In this document: piece by piece, positions 7,001-12,178 of the stretch
Layout: every line of letters starts with the position of its first letter
Position numbering within the stretch: the first letter of the stretch is position 1
DNA from: JBGAWK01 sp044227665
GTDB taxonomy: Bacteria; Bacteroidota; Bacteroidia; Chitinophagales; JADIYW01
DNA length: 14,482 nt
Direction of reading: 5' to 3'
Assembly (NCBI GenBank): GCA_044227665.1
Contig: JBGAWK010000060.1
Coordinates: 1 to 14,482 of the forward strand
Position numbers and translations under genes: made by a program
Notes under the pieces: generated by a model
Database searches by the model: none
What the model was told of the DNA's origin: nothing
What the model saw: only the letters and a program-made list of their open reading frames with translations

Positions 7001-9053
7001 CAGTTCATTCTTGTACGATCCTACCCTATCTCCCGGTTGGAATCAGTCACATTATTTTCAGTATCTAAAAGACGATTTCAACACTATGGATTTGCCGAGC
7101 AATAGAACATTTAAATTTTCGGATGACTTGCGTTCTGTAAGATTATTATGTGGCAATCTGCCTCTAAATGATATAATACTATATTTAGATAATATATTGA
7201 TAGCTAGAAATGCCTTTGATAGATCAGGATTTTTATTTTTTGTATTTGATGTAAATACTGGACAAGCACTGAAAACCAATCAGATAGGAGAGACAGGATA
7301 TGGAGAATATGGCAATGTCATACGTACACGTATTCAGGATGTAAAAATCATAGAGTTCAATACTACACGAGGAGCGGACAGGCAGTCTATGATAGAATTC
7401 ATGAATAATACAATTCCTGATAATGCCTATGTAATAGGATACACAATGGGAAATCCAAGGTATGACCTATGGGCATCGGATATAGGTACTTATGGCACAT
7501 CATTGAAGCAGACATTTATCAATCAGGGATTAACACGCATCAATGACATTTCAGGTAACACGCAAGATTTTGTATTCTTCTATCAGAAGAATAATAATTC
7601 ATTTATAAAAACACAGAGAATATTGGAATCCACCGAAGTATTGGATACTTTGTTCTTATTTACAGGACAATGGAATAGAGGCTCTCTTGTAACACCACTG
7701 ATAGGTCCTGCCCGCGAATGGGGTAAAATGACCTGGGATTGGCACTCATTAGATGCAGAACCGGGAGATTCTATAAGCGTAAATATTTATGGAATTGATA
7801 GCAACTATCAAAAAACTGCTTTATATAATATAGATGTTACTGGTGATAAGTTGCTTACAGATGTAAATGCATCTACTTATCCTTATTTGCAAATGGAGAT
7901 GATAAATCAGGATTTAGTAAAAAGTACGGCAGGGCAATTGGATTTTTGGAGAGTTACATATACTTCCTTACCAGAGGCAGCTGTCAATACCGGCCGATAC
8001 TTACAATATAGTGGCGATACAATAGATTTTGGAGATATTTATAATGTAAAATTTGCCGTAGATAATATTTCTTCTTCGGATATGGATAGCCTCTTGGTAA
8101 AGTTTACCCTTACAGATGCTCGCAATAATTCTCAGGTATTTTACAAACGCTATCCTAAGCTATTGGCACTACAGAATTATAATATTGATTTTTCTTATCA
8201 ATTTTCAGATATAGCTAATTATGGCATAAATGTTCTGACAGTAGAAATAAACCCAAATAGTGACCAACCCGAACAATTCCATTTTAATAATTATGCTGTC
8301 TTTAGAATATTTATAGACAGAGATAGAATAAATCCGCTTTTGGATGTAACGTTTGATGGTCGTCATATCACTGATGGCGAAATTATTTCTCCTAAGCCTG
8401 AAATATTGATACGCCTTAAAGATGAAAATAAGTATTTGGCGCTCAATGACACTATGGCTTTTGAACTTTATCTCAAAAATCCCGATGAAACTGTGCCACA
8501 ATTTGTGAGCCCTACAAGTTCGGAATTTATTTTTGTTCCTGCCGAGCCTAATAATTTATCACAGAAGAACGAAGCAAAATTGATATATAAACCTACATTT
8601 CCACTTGATGGGGAATATGAGCTACGGGTACAGGCGATAGACAGGAGTAATAATGATGCCGGAAAATATGAGTACAGAATTACATTCAACATAGACAATA
8701 AGCCTGCTATTTCAAATTTCCTCAATTATCCCAATCCTTTCTCTACACAAACGCAATTCGTATTTACGCTTACAGGCAGCGAAATTCCTGAGGATATCCG
8801 TATCCAAATATATTCTGTAACAGGTAAGATTGTGAAGGAAATATCTCGTGACGAATTAGGAGATATTCATATAGGTACGAATATTACTAATTACCGATGG
8901 GATGGCACGGATAATTTTGGAGACAAATTAGCCAATGGCGTATATTTCTATAGAGTTTTAGCAAAACTCAATGGCAAGACTTTGGATAAATATTCGCAGG
9001 CTTCTGATAAATATTTTGAAAAGGGTATAGGAAAGTTGTATATAGCGAGATAG
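4071..9053 (+). CDS. porU2: Putative T9SS sortase PorU2 (C25 gingipain-family cysteine peptidase)
   Basis: A very large (1660 residues) secreted C25-family protein. PorU-type enzymes cleave the C-terminal signal of T9SS cargo at the outer membrane and attach the cargo to lipid. A signal peptide covers 1-20 (ends SVNA, then Q). A beta-rich region spans ~21-395. The C25 domain at ~395-760 keeps the catalytic pair, His639 in FFGHS and Cys668 in SNGCFIGN. Next come a CARDB-like domain (~768-885), a fibronectin-like stretch (~890-990), a region resembling the ILEI/PANDER fold (~1035-1190, with FFVFDVNTGQ and NTIPDNAYVIGY), a second CARDB-like segment (~1360-1410), an Ig-like part (~1416-1535), and a C-terminal FlgD/T9SS type A-like domain (~1548-1645) with NYPNPF, IQIYSVTGKIVKEI and NGVYFYR. 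Core PorU is usually ~1100-1300 residues, so this fits the longer PorU2 class better. It could instead be a secreted C25 protease; the barrel partner favours a sortase. Confidence 0.82.
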   Translation: MKKLLSFIIVLFSLCGSVNAQPYGNEWIDFAKTYYKFGIKFDGLVRIPNSTLVSAGISPFALVGDDFKLFRNGKEVPIYVSTPGLFGSSDYIEFYATPNDQEVDAALFVRPENRINETVSLFNDTAYYFLGIYPGLFNKRITDGVNDLSNTPPREQYYMHKETVINSSKWLQGELISNLYNFLTDPTFDVGEGYSSPEIIGPTSLTMNVPISNIHYSGLSTFKLSTQVSYTNVSEHFLNIKLNSFLGGYAHTGFGLKSYTENIALSELTNNSNNAVIFTANVDKERLSVANLTIEYPRDYVFTGKSKQKITVNKNSRTYFEFQSFNNKGTNPIVYDFSNNKRYIGQMAGVVTRVATEVLFMPMTDIFITSQDASDILTVGKINPLSFTNYTDINKQGNYAIISHKKLSAPFAGANQLERYRDYRSSAEGGGKSAKIYFIDELYDQFAYGIRNHPIAVRNFINYALDVFAVKPQSLFIIGKGFPYNNVKQDTFQFNNCLIPTYGDPCSDNMIAARNPTNRLMQIPVGRLGAYTSEDIFDYLNKVEEYENVQADTSEIFQTLDNKEWMKRVLHVGGGTSNEEQEQFKFYLNTYKNIIQGDYYGGVVHDIFKKINDPIEVSQTLFLDSLINTGLSLITFFGHSATSSIDFNIRPEDFKNKGRYHVMLSNGCFIGNIFGKEVSYSDKFILTKDKGAVGYIAPYTYSLAPSLNEYSLRFYKSLCINNYGDELGNILYAVHKDIEQYASLYDKMLAHQFIFHGDPAVRVNPHSKPDFVITPATVQFEPDIINSTIENFTLKVITTNIGRTATGYYTIQVERILPNGQVEVYEQLVTTPNFKDTTYFVIPTNRALGLGANTFNIKVDYHDEYNELSENNNEVTISKLFLSDDIVPIYPSEFSIQTNDNIQLSYSILGNNTVSKTYLLQIDTTGYFNSPLLQQTTRTQPGGVISWTPTMNYIPGKVYYFRGGVQKSNIDEIYWNSSSFLYDPTLSPGWNQSHYFQYLKDDFNTMDLPSNRTFKFSDDLRSVRLLCGNLPLNDIILYLDNILIARNAFDRSGFLFFVFDVNTGQALKTNQIGETGYGEYGNVIRTRIQDVKIIEFNTTRGADRQSMIEFMNNTIPDNAYVIGYTMGNPRYDLWASDIGTYGTSLKQTFINQGLTRINDISGNTQDFVFFYQKNNNSFIKTQRILESTEVLDTLFLFTGQWNRGSLVTPLIGPAREWGKMTWDWHSLDAEPGDSISVNIYGIDSNYQKTALYNIDVTGDKLLTDVNASTYPYLQMEMINQDLVKSTAGQLDFWRVTYTSLPEAAVNTGRYLQYSGDTIDFGDIYNVKFAVDNISSSDMDSLLVKFTLTDARNNSQVFYKRYPKLLALQNYNIDFSYQFSDIANYGINVLTVEINPNSDQPEQFHFNNYAVFRIFIDRDRINPLLDVTFDGRHITDGEIISPKPEILIRLKDENKYLALNDTMAFELYLKNPDETVPQFVSPTSSEFIFVPAEPNNLSQKNEAKLIYKPTFPLDGEYELRVQAIDRSNNDAGKYEYRITFNIDNKPAISNFLNYPNPFSTQTQFVFTLTGSEIPEDIRIQIYSVTGKIVKEISRDELGDIHIGTNITNYRWDGTDNFGDKLANGVYFYRVLAKLNGKTLDKYSQASDKYFEKGIGKLYIAR

Positions 9054-9089
9054 TTTATTCTTATTGGAATTTTACCTAAAGATTTATTT

Positions 9090-9217
9090 GGTTAATGTTT
9101 GTTGGGTTTGTTTATTGCTTTCATCATGAATTTATGAGCAGTAGCCATAAAATACATCAATAAGTAGAGCGAATTTGTCTTGCCATTCTTATGAAAGGTG
9201 AGCAACTGGGATTAACC
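9090..9217. repeat. Short segment bounded by 7-bp inverted repeats, in a convergent gap
   Basis: GGTTAAT at 9090-9096 and ATTAACC at 9211-9217 enclose 114 bases in the gap between the PorU2 stop and the GH5 stop. On the minus strand an open frame of about 38 codons fills the interval (reads LLTFHKNGKTNSLYLL...), ending in TAA inside the left repeat; it has no convincing start. I do not recognise the peptide. It may be a decayed gene tail or a tiny mobile remnant, or chance. The rest of the 206-base gap shows nothing else clear. Confidence 0.2.
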
Positions 9218-9259
9218 TATAAAGTTATTCTATATAAACACAAGGAGATAAGAAGTCTC

Positions 9260-10750
9260 TTAAAACCCAATATTTAGGATATAGTCATTACTTACTTCTA
9301 CATCTATATAATAGCCGCCATTAACTTTGGTACTGGAAGAGTTGCCAATATTTGTTCCAGTAACTATGGGCACACCAAATCTATCAGGAATCCACAATCT
9401 CGTATTTCCTTGAGTAGTTTTTGCTTTCAATGTCATCGTACCATCATCGGGATTTGAATGGAAAGATTGGGGAGTGCCCGCTACGGCAAGCGGTCTGCTT
9501 CTGCTTAGAATATTGAGATAGGCTTCATTTTTTACGCCTGTATATTGTCCATTTTTATCTACTTCTAATAAGTGTATAGATTTTTCAGCATAGGAGAGTC
9601 CATCCCAGCTTATACCATGTGGGTCTCCTGGGGCTTGAGCCCATTGCCACCATGTAGAACCGAATAAATTTTTATCTTCTAAAATGGCAAAACGTTTGAT
9701 TTTAGGAACATCTACATCCGAAGTACCAAAGAATCCCCATTCACCTATGAGCATGTGTGTTTCGTATAAGGAATTGATAGTATTTAGCAAGGCATAGCCC
9801 TGTTCTATAGATAATTCGTAAGATATCGATTCAAAATAATTATGAGGAGCAAATACTAGATTGTCATCGTCTAAGTATTCCTTATTAGGTATGGCAGGGA
9901 GAGGACCTCCATTCCAAGTAATAGAGGTTTCAAAGAAAATGATATGCTCAAATCCGTTGGCATCATCCTCTGCTTTGCGAAATGCTGATATACTCTTACT
10001 GTAGAATTTTCCTAGCTTGGCAATTTCTCCTCCCAGCTCTTTATAGCCTAGTCCTGGTTCGTTAAATATATCGTAGCCTACTACATTGCTATAGCCTGCT
10101 ACTGACTTTATCAATTCTGCCCATGCACTTATACAGGCATCTTGAATTCCATTGGTATTGTCCCAAAAATTTTGAAAGGCATAGTAAACGGCTGGAGCAG
10201 ATTCTCTGCTGCCATTTACAGTACATGTAGAAGCACTATCAGTAATCGTAGCCCATAGGGGAGCACCGTCCCAGCCTTTACCCGGATAGGTACAAGATTC
10301 ACCATCTTTGGGAGTGGCAATATACTTACCCCAAGCATCCTGATGCATATCTACTATGACATAAATATCGTATTGTGCAGCGTCTTCTATAGCCTGTTGT
10401 ATCTTTTGGATGTATGCCCTATCATATTTACCGCGTTCCGGTTCTAATGCACTCCAGTTAAAGAGAAGTCGTACACAATTGAAGCCATAAGAAGCCATAA
10501 GTGCGAAATCATTTTTATCATAGGCTTTTATAGCTTGAATTTCAGGGTTCGCTTGCCAATAATCGCCTAAACTATTATAATTCACACCTCTAAGGAGAAT
10601 ATATCTTCCTTTCTGGTCATATATACCTGCATGTTTACCTCGCTTAGCATATAATAATTCTTCAGGAAAATTTTCACTCTTTGGCTCACTATCTTTATTA
10701 CAAGAAAGACAAAAGACAAAAAATATTACAATTACAATCCAATTTCTCAT
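9260..10750 (-). CDS. Surface lipoprotein GH5 glycosidase, endoglycoceramidase-like
   Basis: A glycoside hydrolase family 5 retaining enzyme; the closest recognisable type is endoglycoceramidase, which cuts the sugar chain from ceramide in glycosphingolipids. A type II signal is visible (FCLSC, lipidated Cys17) followed by NKDSE, close to the K-D-D/E surface-export signal of Bacteroidota lipoproteins. Catalytic domain ~40-410: NCVRLLFNWSALEPERGKYD, VDMHQDAWG with H136, GKGWDGAPLW (typical of the endoglycoceramidase group), acid/base E231 in DIFNEPG, HNYFE at 303-307, nucleophile E337 in LIGEWGFFG. A small C-terminal beta-domain (~418-496, SRPLAVAGTP onward) matches the GH5 C-terminal domain seen in that group. 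The 496-residue length is normal. It lies 113 bases downstream of the PhoD-like gene, possibly in one operon. The substrate is inferred; a beta-glucanase or other GH5 activity is the alternative. Confidence 0.85.
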   Translation of the reverse strand: MRNWIVIVIFFVFCLSCNKDSEPKSENFPEELLYAKRGKHAGIYDQKGRYILLRGVNYNSLGDYWQANPEIQAIKAYDKNDFALMASYGFNCVRLLFNWSALEPERGKYDRAYIQKIQQAIEDAAQYDIYVIVDMHQDAWGKYIATPKDGESCTYPGKGWDGAPLWATITDSASTCTVNGSRESAPAVYYAFQNFWDNTNGIQDACISAWAELIKSVAGYSNVVGYDIFNEPGLGYKELGGEIAKLGKFYSKSISAFRKAEDDANGFEHIIFFETSITWNGGPLPAIPNKEYLDDDNLVFAPHNYFESISYELSIEQGYALLNTINSLYETHMLIGEWGFFGTSDVDVPKIKRFAILEDKNLFGSTWWQWAQAPGDPHGISWDGLSYAEKSIHLLEVDKNGQYTGVKNEAYLNILSRSRPLAVAGTPQSFHSNPDDGTMTLKAKTTQGNTRLWIPDRFGVPIVTGTNIGNSSSTKVNGGYYIDVEVSNDYILNIGF

Positions 10751-10759
10751 GCTATGAAA

Positions 10760-10804
10760 TTAGAAATTTTCTGTAAATAGCCAAAATATTAATTTAGAAA
10801 TTTT
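10760..10804. repeat. 11-bp direct repeat upstream of the GH5 gene
   Basis: TTAGAAATTTT occurs at 10760-10770 and 10794-10804, start-to-start spacing 34 bases (about three helical turns). The first copy begins 10 bases upstream of the GH5 ATG (10750). This could be a paired operator or chance in AT-rich DNA. Confidence 0.2.
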
Positions 10805-10847
10805 TATAGTCTATCTTTACAAATAGAAGACAAAAGATTAAACTTTA

Positions 10848-10862
10848 GTATTTTTGAAATAC
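10848..10862 (-). terminator. Small hairpin just after the PhoD-like gene
   Basis: GTATTT (10848-10853) and AAATAC (10857-10862) form a 6-bp stem with a 3-base loop, one base beyond the stop codon of the PhoD-like gene (10866-10864, minus strand). The stem is A/T-rich and only a short, broken U-rich stretch follows, so it is at best a weak terminator or an mRNA 3'-end stabiliser between the two lipoprotein genes. Confidence 0.28.
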
Positions 10863-10863
10863 C

Positions 10864-11955
10864 TCAAAACTTCAAGTCGCTGAGCATAATGCTAAACTCT
10901 CTTTGTTTATTCCCAGGCTTATCATAGACTTCATAGGTAAGTTTGCCAGCAGCCCAATCCATTTTAAGCAACCCAAAATTTAAGTCCACATAAGGCTCCA
11001 TAACTCTATTGGCAGAGATATAAGCAGATCCTTCTTTATGCGTAAGACCACTAGAGGTAAGGTCATAAAGTGGATAGATGCCTTCTTGAGTAAATTTGTT
11101 GGCATCCGCATAGTGCACGTCGCCACTCAAGAATACTACCCCTTCGGCACGAGTTTCTTTGATAAGGTCAACCATTTTCTGTTGTTCCAGAGGAAATACA
11201 GACCAAGCTTCAAATTTATTATATTCTGAAGCGAACTGTACGCTACTCATGATAAGACGCAGTTTGGCAGGCTTTTTGAGCTCCTCTTTAAGCCATGCCC
11301 ATTGTGCTGAACCCAACATCGTTTTGTTAGGATCTGTAATTTTTTGGTAGCCATTCAGTGCCGCAAGGGGCAAGGTGCCTTTTGCAGATTGGAAGGTACG
11401 CAAGTCCAGTAAGATTACCTGTACTCTTTTGTCTTCAGGACCGTAATAATATACATCATATATACCATCTCTAGTATGACTAGGACTTCCTTCCGGTATT
11501 TCCCAGTATTTTAAGAATAAATATTTGGCATATTCTTTAACAGGGTTATTGAATACACCGTCATTCTGTCCATAATCGTGGTCATCCCATGTCGCTACAT
11601 GATCTACATTTTCAATAAGGTTTTTGAAGTCAGGGTCATTGAACATTAGTCCATAGCCTTTGAGCATATATTCATGTGTGCCGGGCGCTACAGCTATGAG
11701 GTCTAAGTATAAGTTATCACCGCCGGCGATATATAAATCTGGATTTTTACTTACTATGGTAGAAAATATCTTTCTGTCCGGGACGGTTTGTGTGGCAAAT
11801 GCCCCTAGTTGGGTAGCACAAGAGCCAAAAGCTATCGTGTTAAGAACTTTACTACTTTCATTGTAAGGGGTAGTGTTTTTTGCTTCTTCCTCATCATCTT
11901 TGCAACTCCACAATGTGAGTAACATTAGTGTAGCGTATAATATCTTTTTAAGCAT
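10864..11955 (-). CDS. Surface lipoprotein, PhoD-like alkaline phosphatase/phosphodiesterase
   Basis: A metal-dependent PhoD-like phosphatase (calcineurin-like fold) expected to hydrolyse phosphodiesters or phosphomonoesters. With start ATG 11955 it has 363 residues. A lipobox TLWSC (lipid on Cys18) is followed by KDDEEE, a near-ideal surface-export signal for Bacteroidota, so the enzyme probably faces outside. Metal-ligand motifs appear in family order: FGSC at 43-46, GGDN at 78-81, WDDHDYG at 123-129, and SGDVHYA at 277-283. The frame extends upstream to ATG 12009, but those 18 residues precede a complete signal sequence, so the later start is chosen. It lacks the N-terminal domain of Bacillus PhoD and resembles the shorter bacteroidal form. 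It is upstream of the GH5 lipoprotein gene, same strand, 113-base gap. The substrate cannot be read from sequence; phosphate or phospholipid scavenging is an inference. Confidence 0.87.
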   Translation of the reverse strand: MLKKILYATLMLLTLWSCKDDEEEAKNTTPYNESSKVLNTIAFGSCATQLGAFATQTVPDRKIFSTIVSKNPDLYIAGGDNLYLDLIAVAPGTHEYMLKGYGLMFNDPDFKNLIENVDHVATWDDHDYGQNDGVFNNPVKEYAKYLFLKYWEIPEGSPSHTRDGIYDVYYYGPEDKRVQVILLDLRTFQSAKGTLPLAALNGYQKITDPNKTMLGSAQWAWLKEELKKPAKLRLIMSSVQFASEYNKFEAWSVFPLEQQKMVDLIKETRAEGVVFLSGDVHYADANKFTQEGIYPLYDLTSSGLTHKEGSAYISANRVMEPYVDLNFGLLKMDWAAGKLTYEVYDKPGNKQREFSIMLSDLKF

Positions 11956-12025
11956 AATATTGTTTTTCAGCAAGCTAATATACACATAATATACACACTT
12001 TTTTAGCATATAATTTTTTACTTAG

Positions 12026-12104
12026 AGTATGATTTTTTATATATACTACATAGTAATATTTTAAATAATTATAAATCAGTCATATACAATAATTATATCA
12101 TACT
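12026..12104. repeat. Separated 8-bp inverted repeat in the divergent promoter region
   Basis: AGTATGAT (12026-12033) and ATCATACT (12097-12104) are perfect complements separated by 63 bases. They lie in the 223-base, very AT-rich region between the PhoD-like gene (leftward) and the large secreted-protein gene (rightward). This could be a two-site operator, but chance pairing in such AT-rich DNA is quite possible. Nothing else is clear in this gap apart from the -7 box nearby. Confidence 0.2.
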
Positions 12105-12155
12105 ATATTTATACATTGGCAAAAAATTGTCTTTTTATATCCTTTGAACATGTTA

Positions 12156-12163
12156 TAATTTTG
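12156..12163 (+). promoter_or_regulatory. Candidate Bacteroidota -7 box (TAATTTTG)
   Basis: An exact TAnnTTTG match, ending 15 bases before the ATG at 12179. That is a usual distance in this phylum, with a short leader. The best upstream TTG is at 12127-12129, 26 bases away, which is longer than the usual ~19-21, so the -33 element is unconvincing. Confidence 0.45.
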
Positions 12164-12178
12164 AAGAAATTATTTTAG

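Noticed and set aside
8205..8725. Two minus-strand frames of 85 and 98 codons
   Set aside because: They are antisense to the Ig-like C-terminal part of PorU2 and low in complexity; no independent support.
9242..9261. Possible hairpin AAGGAGA / TCTCTT at the end of the GH5 gene
   Set aside because: The stem needs a bulge, overlaps the stop codon and has no U-run; too weak to call a terminator.
11956..12009. N-terminal extension of the PhoD-like protein to ATG 12009
   Set aside because: The 18 extra residues precede a complete lipoprotein signal, and a lipobox would then sit unusually far from the start.
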